Shown one piece after another: positions 54,573 through 63,829 of a stretch of 64,000 nucleotides of DNA. The notes beneath the pieces were generated by a model, which was given only the letters and a program-made list of their open reading frames with translations, did not search any database and was not told the origin of the DNA. A program made the position numbers and the translations under genes. The number at the start of each line of letters is the position of its first letter. Positions within the stretch are counted from its first letter, which is position 1. The DNA comes from Mesorhizobium sp. (GTDB lineage Bacteria > Pseudomonadota > Alphaproteobacteria > Rhizobiales > Rhizobiaceae): the NCBI GenBank assembly GCA_004963905.1, contig SUGL01000001.1, positions 248,001 through 312,000 of the forward strand, read 5' to 3'.

Positions 54573-55048
54573 GCGGTTTCGGGCTGGCGCTCGATCAGCG
54601 TCAGGGTCAGCCAGCGCGCGGTCAGCGCCGGCTTCCTCGATCCTTCGATCTCGATGGTCACGTCATGCGCCGTCTGCACCCAGCCGGAAGGCCGCACCTT
54701 GACGTCGGCCAGCACGAAGTGCGTGCGGATGCGCGAGCCGGTCTTGACCGGCGCCAGGAAGCGCAGCGTGTCGAAGCCGTGATTGACGCCCATCTTGGTG
54801 TTTTCGATCGGCGGCATGGTCTCGAAGGTCATGGCCGACAGCAGCGACAGCGACAGGAAGCCATGCGCGATGGTGCCGCCGAACGGCGTCTCACGCGCGG
54901 CGCGCTCCGGATCGCAATGGATGAACTGATGGTCGTCGGTGGCGTCGGCGAACTGGTCGATCATGCGCTGCGTTACCGTGCGCCAGGGCGACACGCCGAC
55001 TTCCTTGCCGACGCTGGCCAGAAGCGTATCGAGACTGATCGGTTCCAC
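54569..55048 (-). CDS. MaoC-like enoyl-CoA hydratase
   Basis: A 159-residue hot-dog-fold hydratase. The motif DDHQFIHCDPERAARETPFGGTIAHGFL by position (about 38-65) holds the catalytic Asp and His. It would hydrate an enoyl-CoA to a 3-hydroxyacyl-CoA. Its stop overlaps the kinase start by 4 bases, so they are cotranslated. The next gene upstream, an SDR, would oxidise its product. Confidence 0.9.
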   Translation of the reverse strand: MEPISLDTLLASVGKEVGVSPWRTVTQRMIDQFADATDDHQFIHCDPERAARETPFGGTIAHGFLSLSLLSAMTFETMPPIENTKMGVNHGFDTLRFLAPVKTGSRIRTHFVLADVKVRPSGWVQTAHDVTIEIEGSRKPALTARWLTLTLIERQPETA

Positions 55049-55087
55049 GCTGATGTCCTCCGCACCCCCGCCCGGATAACGAGCGTA

Positions 55088-55903
55088 TCATTCCTTGAAC
55101 AACGTCATTCCATGCTGCACCGACTGGCCGCCGTCGATCGGCAGGATGGCGCCGGTGACATAGCTTCCGGCACGGCTGCACAAATAGAGCGTTGCGCCGG
55201 CAATGTCATCCGCCACGCCGATGCGGCCGAGCGGAACATGGTTACCGACATGTTTCGCCTGATCCTCGGTGGCGGTGGCAAAGGCCGTCATCCGGCTCTG
55301 GAAGGGGCCGGGGGCGAAGGCATTGACCGTGATGCGGCGTGCGGCGAACTCGATCGCCAGCGTACGCGTCAGGTGATGCACGGCGGCCTTGGAGGCGGTG
55401 TAGGAATAGGCGTCGTCGGCCAGCGGCTGGGTGCCCATCACCGAGCCAAGATTGATCACGCGGGCCGGATCCTCATCGCTTGCGGCGGCGTCGAGCAACG
55501 GCAGAAGCTCCCGCGTGAGATGGAAGACGGCGGTGACGTTGACGCCGAACACCTTGGCCCAGGCGTGGTAGGGAAACTCCTCCAGCGGCGCGCCCCAGGA
55601 AATGCCGGCATTGTTGACCAGTATGTGCAACCGGTCCGTGCGCACCTTCACCTCGGCGACCAAAGCGGCGATGCCCGCTTCGCTGGACACGTCGCCGGCA
55701 AAGCCCTCGGCGCGGCCGTCGCCGCCCTGCGCATTGAGCTCGCTGGCGACCCGGATGCAGTCCTCGCCCTTGCGCGAGGCGATCATCACGGTAGCGCCGG
55801 CCCGCACCAGCCCGGTCGCGACCATGCGGCCGATGCCGGTTGCGGCGCCGGTCACCAGCGCTGTCTTGCCGGCCACCGAGAACAGCCTGTCCAGATAGCT
55901 CAT
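55088..55903 (-). CDS. Short-chain dehydrogenase, 3-ketoacyl-type
   Basis: A 271-residue SDR. It has VTGAATGIGRMVATGL, NNAGISWGAP, the catalytic YTASKAAVHHLTRTLA with Ser in GSVMGTQPL, and a C-terminal GAILPIDGGQSVQHG. The ATG at 55903 follows GGGAGGAATTAGG, a strong ribosome site; the open frame upstream is not used. It is divergent from the ACAD gene (116 bases), so the promoters of both arms lie there. It is the likely partner of MaoC in a beta-oxidation-like step. Confidence 0.88.
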   Translation of the reverse strand: MSYLDRLFSVAGKTALVTGAATGIGRMVATGLVRAGATVMIASRKGEDCIRVASELNAQGGDGRAEGFAGDVSSEAGIAALVAEVKVRTDRLHILVNNAGISWGAPLEEFPYHAWAKVFGVNVTAVFHLTRELLPLLDAAASDEDPARVINLGSVMGTQPLADDAYSYTASKAAVHHLTRTLAIEFAARRITVNAFAPGPFQSRMTAFATATEDQAKHVGNHVPLGRIGVADDIAGATLYLCSRAGSYVTGAILPIDGGQSVQHGMTLFKE

Positions 55904-56019
55904 CCTAATTCCTCCCACGTGCCTCGTCCCGGCCGGAAACCGAAGGACTCGCGTTGACAAGGCTAGCCGAAGTACGGTCATCCTTGCCACGGGTAAAGAC
56001 TTCGAAAGGGCCGGAACCG

Positions 56020-57261
56020 ATGGCGGACATGAATCTCGGCATGAGCGAGCGGCTGAAGCCGATCCACCAGAGCGTGGCCGCGATGGTGCGCGACGAGATC
56101 GCGCCGCTTGGCGAGGCGTTTCTCGCCGAGGTCGGCAAGGGCGGCGACCGTTGGGTCTACACGGCCAGACAGACCGAGATTCTCGAAGGGCTGAAGAAGA
56201 CGGCGCGGGAGCGCGGCCTGTGGAATTTCTGGCTTACCGATTCCAAGCGCGGCTACGGCCTGTCGACCGTCGAATATGCCTACCTGGCGGAGGAGATGGG
56301 AAAAGCCTATCTCGGCGCCGAGACCTTCAACTGCTCGGCGCCCGACACCGGCAACATGGAAGTGCTGGAGCGTTACGGCTCGGAGGAACATAAGCAGGAG
56401 TGGCTGGAGCCGCTGCTCGAAGGGAAAATCCGCTCGGCCTATCTGATGACCGAGCCCGACGTCGCCTCCTCGGACGCGACAAACATTTCGATGCGCTGTG
56501 AGCGGCGAGGCGACGATTATGTGCTCAACGGCGAGAAATGGTGGGCGTCGGGCGCCGGCGACCCACGCTGCGCCATCTACATCGTGATGGTCAGGACCGG
56601 CTCGAACGAGGAGCCGCAGCATCGCCGGCATTCGATGATCCTGGTGCCCTCCGACAGCAAGGGCGTCACCAAGGTGCGGCCGATGCAGGTCTATGGCGAC
56701 GACGACGCGCCGCACGGCCATATGCATCTCAGGTTCGAGGATGTGCGGGTGCCGGCGGCAAACCTGATCCTCGGCGAGGGCAGGGGGTTCGAGATAGCGC
56801 AGGGGCGGCTGGGGCCTGGCCGCATCCATCACTGCATGCGCGCCATCGGCCAGGCCGAGATGGCGCTGGAGATGCTGTGCCAGCGTTCCGTGCGGCGCGA
56901 GGCTTTCGGCCAATCGCTGGCGAAGCTCGGCGCCAATTTCGACATCATCGCCGAGTGCCGCATGGAGATCGAGATGGCGCGGCTGCTCTGTCTCAAGGCG
57001 GCGTGGATGATCGACCAGGGCGATGCGCGCGCCGCCGCGCCCTGGATCAGCCAGATCAAGGTGGTGGCGCCGCGCGTGGCGCTCAAGGTGACCGACGAGG
57101 CGGTGCAGATGTTCGGCGCGCAAGGCATCAGCCAGGACACGCCGCTCGCCCGTTCGTGGACGCATCTGAGAACCTTGCGGCTCGCCGATGGGCCGGATGC
57201 CGTGCACCGGCGGCAGGTGGCGCGCAGCGAGCTCAGGAAATACACGCAGGAAAAGGTCTGA
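56020..57261 (+). CDS. Acyl-CoA dehydrogenase, ACAD10/11-like
   Basis: A 413-residue FAD enzyme. FAD/acyl-CoA sites are seen in LMTEPDVASSDATN, NGEKWWASGAGDPRC, GRIHHCMRAIGQAE and FGAQGISQDTPLA. The C-terminal loop reads LADGPDAVHRRQVA instead of the YEGT with a base Glu found in MCAD; LADGPD(E/A)VH is typical of ACAD10/11, which act with an APH-type kinase on 4-hydroxyacyl-CoA. The ATG at 56020 is chosen because MADMNLGMSERLKPIH starts the family fold. The gene is followed 4 bases later by the MDR gene. Confidence 0.9.
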   Translation: MADMNLGMSERLKPIHQSVAAMVRDEIAPLGEAFLAEVGKGGDRWVYTARQTEILEGLKKTARERGLWNFWLTDSKRGYGLSTVEYAYLAEEMGKAYLGAETFNCSAPDTGNMEVLERYGSEEHKQEWLEPLLEGKIRSAYLMTEPDVASSDATNISMRCERRGDDYVLNGEKWWASGAGDPRCAIYIVMVRTGSNEEPQHRRHSMILVPSDSKGVTKVRPMQVYGDDDAPHGHMHLRFEDVRVPAANLILGEGRGFEIAQGRLGPGRIHHCMRAIGQAEMALEMLCQRSVRREAFGQSLAKLGANFDIIAECRMEIEMARLLCLKAAWMIDQGDARAAAPWISQIKVVAPRVALKVTDEAVQMFGAQGISQDTPLARSWTHLRTLRLADGPDAVHRRQVARSELRKYTQEKV

Positions 57262-57265
57262 CCGC

Positions 57266-58303
57266 ATGGCGCTTGCGTCGGAAATGAAGGCCTTGCTGCT
57301 CGTCGGTGACGGCTATACCAAGACACCTTCGGCCGGGGCGCTGGAGGCGATGGAGCCATATCTGCGGCCTGGCAGCATCGCCGTGCCCGAACCCAGCCCG
57401 ACACAGGCGCTGATCAAGGTCGGCCTCGCCTCGATCAACCCGTCCGATATCGCCTTCATCAAGGGCCAATACGGCCAGCCGCGCGTGAAGGGGCGGCCGG
57501 CAGGCTTCGAGGGCGTCGGCATCGTCGTGGCGACAGGCGATGACCCGTATGCAAAGAGCCTCGAAGGAAAGCGCGTCGCCTTCGCCACCGGCGTGTCGAA
57601 CTGGGGTTCGTGGGCCGATTATGCGGTGGCGGAGGCTGCGTCCTGCATTCCGCTGCTCGACACGGTTCGCGACGAGGACGCCGCGGCGATGATCGTCAAT
57701 CCGCTGACCGCGCTCGCCATGTTCGACATCGTCAGAGCGGAAGGCGAGAGGGCCTTCGTCATGACCGCCGGCGCCAGCCAGCTCTGCAAGCTGATCACTG
57801 GGCTGGCGAAGAAGGAAGGTTTTCGGCCGATCGTCACCGTGCGCCGCGACGAGCAGATCGCGCTGCTGAAAGGACTGGGCGCCTCCCATGTGCTCAACGA
57901 GAAGGCGGCGGATTTCAAAGCCGCGCTGCGCGAGGTGATGAAGGCCGAACAGCCGCGCATCTTCCTGGACGCGGTGACCGGACCGCTGGCCTCGGCCATC
58001 TTCCACGCCATGCCGAAGCGCTCGCGCTGGATCGTCTATGGTAGGCTCGACGCCGAGCCGACGGTGATCCGCGAGCCCGGCCAGTTGATCTTCCAGCACA
58101 AGCGCGTCGAAGGCTTCTGGCTCGCCGAATGGATGCGTGCGTTTCGCGACCGGCTCGGCCCGGCGGTGCTGGAGGCGCAAAAGCGCTTTTCCGACGGACG
58201 CTGGTCAACCGGCGTGACGGCGGTGGTGCCGCTGGACGAAGCTATGGCCAGGCTGCCGGCCGAGTTGGCCAAGCCGAACGGCAAGGTGTTCATCAAGCCG
58301 TGA
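57266..58303 (+). CDS. Zinc-free MDR oxidoreductase
   Basis: A 345-residue medium-chain dehydrogenase/reductase of the quinone oxidoreductase/enoyl reductase type. GKPRVKGRPAGFEGVGIVVATG by position (about 74-96) and NPLTALAMFDIVR mark it. The GroES-like part has no cysteine/histidine zinc sites. The nucleotide loop reads VMTAGASQLCKLI, weaker than the usual AxxGxxG. ATG 57266 lies 4 bases after the ACAD stop, so they are cotranscribed; it probably acts on the product of that pathway with NADPH. Confidence 0.85.
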   Translation: MALASEMKALLLVGDGYTKTPSAGALEAMEPYLRPGSIAVPEPSPTQALIKVGLASINPSDIAFIKGQYGQPRVKGRPAGFEGVGIVVATGDDPYAKSLEGKRVAFATGVSNWGSWADYAVAEAASCIPLLDTVRDEDAAAMIVNPLTALAMFDIVRAEGERAFVMTAGASQLCKLITGLAKKEGFRPIVTVRRDEQIALLKGLGASHVLNEKAADFKAALREVMKAEQPRIFLDAVTGPLASAIFHAMPKRSRWIVYGRLDAEPTVIREPGQLIFQHKRVEGFWLAEWMRAFRDRLGPAVLEAQKRFSDGRWSTGVTAVVPLDEAMARLPAELAKPNGKVFIKP

Positions 58304-58347
58304 CTTTTCCTTCTCCCGGCATCGTGACGGAGAGGGGAGAGCTGAAC

Positions 58348-61300
58348 TTACTCCGGCTCGAGATTGGCGTAGGCGGCTTCCTCAAGCTCGCGCTTCAGGC
58401 GAGCTTCCTCATGCGCCTTGGGCGTGACGAAGCGGCCGAGCAGCAGATAGGCGACGGGGGTCAGGAAGAGCGTCGAGACGGTGGCCAATCCCAGCCCGCC
58501 GACGATCACCCAGCCCAGCGCAACACGCGCCTCGGCCCCGGCGCCGACGGCCAGCACCAGCGGCACGCCGCCGAGCACGGTGCAGATCATCGTCATCATC
58601 ACCGGACGCAGTCGGATGGTGGCGGCCTCTTCGATCGCTTCGCGCACGCCAAGCCCGCGATCGCGCAACTGATTGGCGAATTCGACGATCAGGATGCCGT
58701 TCTTGGCCATGACGCCGACCAGAAGCACCAGGCCGATCTGGCTGTAGGCGTTGAGGCTGGTGCCCGATAGGAGCAGCGCGAAGATGGCGCAGGCGAGGCC
58801 GAGCGGCACCGTCGCCATGATGATGACGGCGCTGACGAAACTCTCGAACTGGGCCGCCAGCACCAGAAGGATGATGACCAGCGCGAAGCCGAAGACGGCG
58901 ATCATGGCGCTGTTGCTCTCGCCGAGCGTCGCCGCCTCGGCGAGCGGCAGGATGCGCGCGCCCGGCGGCAGCAGCGGCGTCGCGATCTCCTCGGCGCGGG
59001 TCAGCGCATGCCCGAGCGCGAAGCCGTTGCCTAAATTGGCGGTGATCGCGACCGACGGCTGCTGCTGCTCGCGCGTCAAGGACGGCGGCACGGCGCGCTC
59101 TGTCAGCGTGGCTATGGTCGACATCGGCACGAAGCGGCCGTCGGAGGTCTTCAGGAAGATATTTTCCAGATCTGTCGGGTCGTTGATCGGGTTGGTGGTC
59201 GAGACCAGCTTCACGCCGTAGCTGCGGTCGGCGATGTAGACGTCGACGACATCGTTGCCGTCGAGCATGGCCTGAAGCGTGTCGGCGAGTCCGGTGATGT
59301 CGATGCCGAGATCGGAGGCGCGCTCGCGGTCGATGGCGACGGCAAGCTGCGGCTGCGTGGGATCGACGGAAAGCCGCGGCGTCTGGAAGCGCGGATCCTG
59401 GCGCATCTCGTCGACGATCTTCAGCGCCGCTTCGCTCAGCGCCTTGCGGTCGTTGCCGACGAGCGCGAATTGCAGGCCGTTGCCGGCGCCGCGGATGCCG
59501 AGGCTGTTGGGCTGCACCGGGAAGACGCGCACGCTGGGCACCTGTTTCGTCAGCTGGCTGATCTCAGCCATGATCTCCTGCTGGCTGCGGCTGCGCTCGT
59601 CCCAAGGCGCTAGCGTCATCACCATGAAGCCTGAGTTGTAGGAACCGTTGTTGCCGGCATTCTCGAAGGTCGAGCGGATCTCGCCGGAATCGCGCAGCGG
59701 CTGGATCAGCCGCTCGATCTTGCGCATCTGCTCGGTCGTGTAGTCGAGGCTGACGCCCTGCGGCGCGTTGATGCGCAGGAGCACGGCGGCGCGAGCCTCC
59801 GTCGGCGTCAGCTCCTGGCGGATGGTGCCGAAGAGCGTGAAGGCCGTGCCGGCGAAGAGCAGCGCGACGAGCACCACGATCCAGGGCGCGCCAAGGCAGG
59901 CGTGCAGGCAGCGTTTGTAGAGCCGATGCAAGGCGCCGCCGATGCGGGCGCCGATGCCGCTGCCACCCTCATGATGAAGGGACGCGCTGGAGAGCATCCG
60001 CGAAGCAAGCATCGGGCAGAGCGTCAGCGCCACCACGCAGGAGAGCAGCACCGACATCGCCAGCACGAAGCCGAACTCGCGGAACAGGCCGCCGGTCTGT
60101 CCCGGCAGGAACGAGATCGGCACGAAGACAGCGACCAGCGTCAGCGTCGTGGCGACGACGGCGAAGAACACTTCCTGGGTGCCAAGCACGGCGGCGGCGC
60201 GGGGTCCCATGCCCTCGTTGCGGCGCCGCACGATGTTTTCGAGCACGACGATGGCGTCGTCGACGACCAGGCCGGTCGCCAGCACCAGCGCCAGCAGCGT
60301 CAGGATGTTGACGGAAAAGCCGGCGAGGTAGATCGCGGCGATGGTGCCGATCATGGCGACGGGCATCGACAGGCCCGGGATCAGCGTCGCGCGCCAGTCG
60401 AGCAGGAAGGCGTAGATGACGATCAGCACGATCGAAACGGAGAGCGCCAAGGCGATCTCGACCTCGTGCACGGCGCCGTTGACGAAGACGGCGTCGTCGC
60501 TGGTGACTTTGATCGACATGCCTTGCGGCAGGTTGGCCTGCAGTTTTTCAACCGCAGCCCTGACGCCGGTGGAAATGTCGAGCGTGTTCGATTCCGCCTG
60601 ACGGATGATGCCGAGGCCGATGCCGGTCTTGCCGTCGGAGCGCAGCGAGGTCTGGCCGATGTCGGGGCCGAGCGTCACGGTGGCGACGTCGCGGATGCGC
60701 GTCGCGCCGCCGATGACGATGTTCTCGAATTCCTCCGGCGTGGTCACGTCGGCGGTCGTGCGCACGATGAGGTCCTGGTTGCTGGTCGTGATCGAGCCGG
60801 CCGGCGAATCGAAGGCGACCGAAGCGAGCGCCGTCCTTAGGTCGGCGACCGTGAAGCCATGGCTCGCCAGCTTGTTCTGGTCGACATCGATGCGGAAGAT
60901 CTTGTCGCGGTCGCCGTAGACCTGGACGTCGGCGACGCCGGGCACCGCCGCGAGCTCGTCCTCGATGCGATCCTGCACCAGCACCGTCATGTCCTGCACC
61001 GACATGGTGTCGGAGGTGACGGCGAGCCGCATCACCGCATCGGAATTAGCGTCCGCCTTGACGATGCGCGGCGCGTCGGCGGTTTCCGGCAATTGGTTGG
61101 TGATCCGGCTGACTGCGTCGCGCACGTCGGAGGCAGCGATGTTGAGGTCGACGCCGTCGTTGAACTCGATGGTGACGCGGCTCTGGCCGAAAGACGAGGC
61201 CGACGAGATCGACTTGACGCCGGAGACGCGCGCGACGGCGCCCTCGATCGTGTCGGTCAGCTCGCGGTCGACGGTTTCGGCGGCCGCGCCCTCGAAAGTG

Positions 61301-61476
61301 GTATTGACGGTGATGACCGGGCGGTCGACGTCCGGCAACTCGCGGACCTCGACGCCCCAGAAGGCGGCGAGGCCGGCGACCGCGATCAGCGTGTTCAGCA
61401 CGAAGGCCATGACCGGCCTGCGGATGAACAGCGCGGTCAGGCCCGATCCCGCGGCCGGGTCGCCGGCGGCGCTCAC
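58348..61476 (-). CDS. RND efflux permease
   Basis: A 1042-residue trimeric inner membrane pump that exports hydrophobic or amphiphilic compounds by proton antiport. The paired transmembrane aspartates are in ATGLVVDDAIVVLENIVR, motif FSVNILTLLALVLATG precedes them, and the second half repeats the fold (GTSLNAYSQIGLVLLVGV). Start is GTG 61476, whose GTGA overlaps the adaptor stop. The C-terminal EEARLKRELEEAAYANLEPE is charged. It is most like MdtB/MdtC or AcrB-type exporters. It forms an operon with the adaptor at 61473; no outer membrane partner gene is in view. Confidence 0.93.
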   Translation of the reverse strand: MSAAGDPAAGSGLTALFIRRPVMAFVLNTLIAVAGLAAFWGVEVRELPDVDRPVITVNTTFEGAAAETVDRELTDTIEGAVARVSGVKSISSASSFGQSRVTIEFNDGVDLNIAASDVRDAVSRITNQLPETADAPRIVKADANSDAVMRLAVTSDTMSVQDMTVLVQDRIEDELAAVPGVADVQVYGDRDKIFRIDVDQNKLASHGFTVADLRTALASVAFDSPAGSITTSNQDLIVRTTADVTTPEEFENIVIGGATRIRDVATVTLGPDIGQTSLRSDGKTGIGLGIIRQAESNTLDISTGVRAAVEKLQANLPQGMSIKVTSDDAVFVNGAVHEVEIALALSVSIVLIVIYAFLLDWRATLIPGLSMPVAMIGTIAAIYLAGFSVNILTLLALVLATGLVVDDAIVVLENIVRRRNEGMGPRAAAVLGTQEVFFAVVATTLTLVAVFVPISFLPGQTGGLFREFGFVLAMSVLLSCVVALTLCPMLASRMLSSASLHHEGGSGIGARIGGALHRLYKRCLHACLGAPWIVVLVALLFAGTAFTLFGTIRQELTPTEARAAVLLRINAPQGVSLDYTTEQMRKIERLIQPLRDSGEIRSTFENAGNNGSYNSGFMVMTLAPWDERSRSQQEIMAEISQLTKQVPSVRVFPVQPNSLGIRGAGNGLQFALVGNDRKALSEAALKIVDEMRQDPRFQTPRLSVDPTQPQLAVAIDRERASDLGIDITGLADTLQAMLDGNDVVDVYIADRSYGVKLVSTTNPINDPTDLENIFLKTSDGRFVPMSTIATLTERAVPPSLTREQQQPSVAITANLGNGFALGHALTRAEEIATPLLPPGARILPLAEAATLGESNSAMIAVFGFALVIILLVLAAQFESFVSAVIIMATVPLGLACAIFALLLSGTSLNAYSQIGLVLLVGVMAKNGILIVEFANQLRDRGLGVREAIEEAATIRLRPVMMTMICTVLGGVPLVLAVGAGAEARVALGWVIVGGLGLATVSTLFLTPVAYLLLGRFVTPKAHEEARLKRELEEAAYANLEPE

Positions 61477-62630
61477 GAGCCTTCGGCCTCGGTGGCGCGG
61501 TCCTCGCCGGCGATACGGACATCGCCGCCTTCGCTGACGCTCTGCGTGCCCTCGGTCACCACCATGTCGCCGCTCTCGACCGGAGCATCGACCAGCACTG
61601 TTTCGGTGTTGCGCTGGATGATGCGCACCTGCACACGCTTGGCCTTGCCGCTCTCGACGGCCCAGATGTAGGCGCCGTCGGTGCCCCACTGGATGGCCAG
61701 AGGGCTGACGGCCGGATAGGTGTCGCCGGGAAATTTCATGCCGATCTGGAAGGACATGCCGGCGCGCAGGGAATCGGCCGGATTGGCGATCGTCGCCTTG
61801 ACCAGCAGCGTGCGGCTGTTCTCGTCGATATGGTTGTCGATGGCCGAAACCGTGCCGCTGTAGACCTGGTTGGGATTGGCAAGCGGCGTGGCCGACAATT
61901 GGGCGCCGACTTTCACCGCGGCAGCGAAACGTTCCGGCACCCAGAAATCCACCAGGATGCTCGAGCGGTCGTCGAGCGTGGCGATCGCCGACTGGCTGGT
62001 GACATAGTTGCCGGCGGCGATCGGCAGGATGCCGACCGTGCCTTCGATCGGCGCCACGATCGAGCGGCGCTCGAGCGCGAGCTCGGCATCGCGCAATGCC
62101 AGCTTGGCATTGGCGAGCGCCACCTCGGCGTCGGCAACGGCCACCGGCGTGGCGGCATTGGAAGCCCGCAGCGACTTCACCCGGTCGAGTTTGGATTGAG
62201 CATCTTCAATCGCCACCTCGGCGCGATCGCGTGCAATGACCTCGGTTTCGGAGTCGAGCCTTGCGATGACGTCGCCCTTTTCGACATGGGTGCCGGACCG
62301 GACCAGCAGTTCGGTGAGGCGGCCGGAAGAGTACGGGTTGACGGTGACGGTCGCGTTGGCGCGGCCGGTGCCGACCGCCTGCAGCCTGTCGTTGATGGTG
62401 GCGGTGCCGGCCGGCGAGGCGACGATCGTCACGGCCTGGCCCGCGCGGTTGCGTCCGGACCGGGCAGAGCCGGTCGGAGCGCTGTCCGTGGCGACAGGTG
62501 TCGCGGCGATAGCCCAGTCCATGCCCCAGCGCGCCAATATCTCAGGCGCGCCGGGATAAAAACGCGCCCAGCCGGCCGCGGCGGCGGCCACGATCACAAG
62601 CGCAACAACAACCTGTTTCCAGCTCGACAT
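61473..62630 (-). CDS. RND periplasmic adaptor (HlyD/MFP)
   Basis: A 385-residue membrane fusion protein. The N-terminal anchor is QVVVALVIVAAAAAGW; the lipoyl halves and coiled coil are around VEKGDVIARLDSETEVIARDRAEVAIEDAQSKLDRV by position; beta-barrel PQVYSGTVSAID and MFQIGMKFPGD follow. It bridges the RND permease to an outer membrane channel. Its TGA overlaps the permease start by 4 bases. The ATG at 62630 fixes MSSWKQVVVAL; a longer open frame is not used. No regulator is next to it. Confidence 0.92.
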   Translation of the reverse strand: MSSWKQVVVALVIVAAAAAGWARFYPGAPEILARWGMDWAIAATPVATDSAPTGSARSGRNRAGQAVTIVASPAGTATINDRLQAVGTGRANATVTVNPYSSGRLTELLVRSGTHVEKGDVIARLDSETEVIARDRAEVAIEDAQSKLDRVKSLRASNAATPVAVADAEVALANAKLALRDAELALERRSIVAPIEGTVGILPIAAGNYVTSQSAIATLDDRSSILVDFWVPERFAAAVKVGAQLSATPLANPNQVYSGTVSAIDNHIDENSRTLLVKATIANPADSLRAGMSFQIGMKFPGDTYPAVSPLAIQWGTDGAYIWAVESGKAKRVQVRIIQRNTETVLVDAPVESGDMVVTEGTQSVSEGGDVRIAGEDRATEAEGS

Positions 62631-62852
62631 CGACACTCCAGCGGCAGGATTCGTCTGCCGGTTCCAGACGGAAGCAGGCAAAGCGACGATACGGGCTGGG
62701 GGCGAAAACCGGCCACGCCACACCCCGATATCAGCGGTTTATGGCAATTATCACGCAATCGTGCACATTAAATCTCGGTAACGTGACGCCGGGCCGCGCC
62801 CAGAATTCCGGTACCGAGCGGAGAACCGCTACATACTTTTCCCGGAATCGCC

Positions 62853-63683
62853 TTAGCGCAGGCTTTCCAGGTCGCGGATGCGCTTGGCGCCGGCGGCTTC
62901 GAGCTGTCTCGTGACGGCGCCGATCAGCGTTTCGGCGACGACGAAGAGCGCGGCCGACGAATCCCAGGCCGACGGCACGGCGGTACGCCCGGCAATCACA
63001 TGGCGGGCGAAGCGGGCGATCGGCGACAGCCACTGGTCGGTGAAAAGCACGATCTGCACGCCGCGCTGGTGCGCCTTCTCGGCAAAGCGGACGAGGCTTT
63101 CCTGGTAACGCCTGATGTCGAAGATCACCAGCACGTCGCGCTTGCCCATGTCGATCAGCCGGTCGCGCCAGATGCTCTCCTGGCCGGCGAGGTGGTAGAC
63201 ATCCGGCTGGATGATGGCGAGGTGGGCGGCCATGTAGCGCGCCAGCGGGTCGGTGAAGCGGCCGCCGATCAGGAAGGTCTTGCCGCGCCGCTCGGCAAGC
63301 CTTGTGGCGATGTCGGCGAGTTGCCTGTCGGAGAGGTGTCGGAATGTCTCGCGCATGTTTTCCAGCGTCGCCTCCAGCATCGGCGAAACGGCGCCGCCGG
63401 CGGCGGGCGAGGCCGGATTGAGCGTGCGCGAGGCAGGCGACTGCAGCTGCGCGGCAAGTTCATCCTGCAGCGCCGACTGGAATTCGGGATAGTTCTGAAA
63501 ACCCAGTCTCGCGACGAAACGTAGGATCGTCGGCGAAGATACGCCGGCCGCGGCCGAGAACTCGGCGACCGTCTTCAGCCCGGTCAGCGGATAGTTGGCG
63601 ATCAGCGTCTGCGCAGCGCGGCGCTCGCCGGCCGGCATCGTGCCGATGCGGTCCGAGATCAATTCGGCAATGCTGGAGATCAT
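62853..63683 (-). CDS. MurR/RpiR-family transcriptional regulator with SIS domain
   Basis: A 276-residue regulator. The N-terminal helix-turn-helix (TVAEFSAAAGVSSPTILRFVARLGF by position, about 38-62) binds DNA, and the C-terminal SIS domain (GKTFLIGGRFTDPLARYMAAHL and LVIFDIRRYQESLVRFAEKA by position) senses a phosphosugar or related effector. ATG 63683 follows GGGGGA; the frame is open upstream but the extra part starts with TTG. It is divergent from the N-formylglutamate amidohydrolase gene, so it may control it, though effector and targets are unknown. Confidence 0.88.
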   Translation of the reverse strand: MISSIAELISDRIGTMPAGERRAAQTLIANYPLTGLKTVAEFSAAAGVSSPTILRFVARLGFQNYPEFQSALQDELAAQLQSPASRTLNPASPAAGGAVSPMLEATLENMRETFRHLSDRQLADIATRLAERRGKTFLIGGRFTDPLARYMAAHLAIIQPDVYHLAGQESIWRDRLIDMGKRDVLVIFDIRRYQESLVRFAEKAHQRGVQIVLFTDQWLSPIARFARHVIAGRTAVPSAWDSSAALFVVAETLIGAVTRQLEAAGAKRIRDLESLR

Positions 63684-63733
63684 GGTTTTCCCCCGCCCGT
63701 TGACCTCGTCGACGCCGTTTTCGGAATTGGCGT

Positions 63734-63760
63734 TTGACAAAGTCGGGCAAAGTGTATGAA
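63734..63760 (+). promoter_or_regulatory. Possible promoter of the N-formylglutamate gene
   Basis: TTGACA at 63734-63739 and TATGAA at 63755-63760 resemble -35 and -10 boxes, with a short 15-bp spacer. They precede the ATG at 63830. Confidence 0.3.
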
Positions 63761-63829
63761 ATCATCCACAGGGACGCAATGAGGCAAAATACGTAACATA
63801 CGATACAGCGCTCCCAAGGGGACGGCAGT

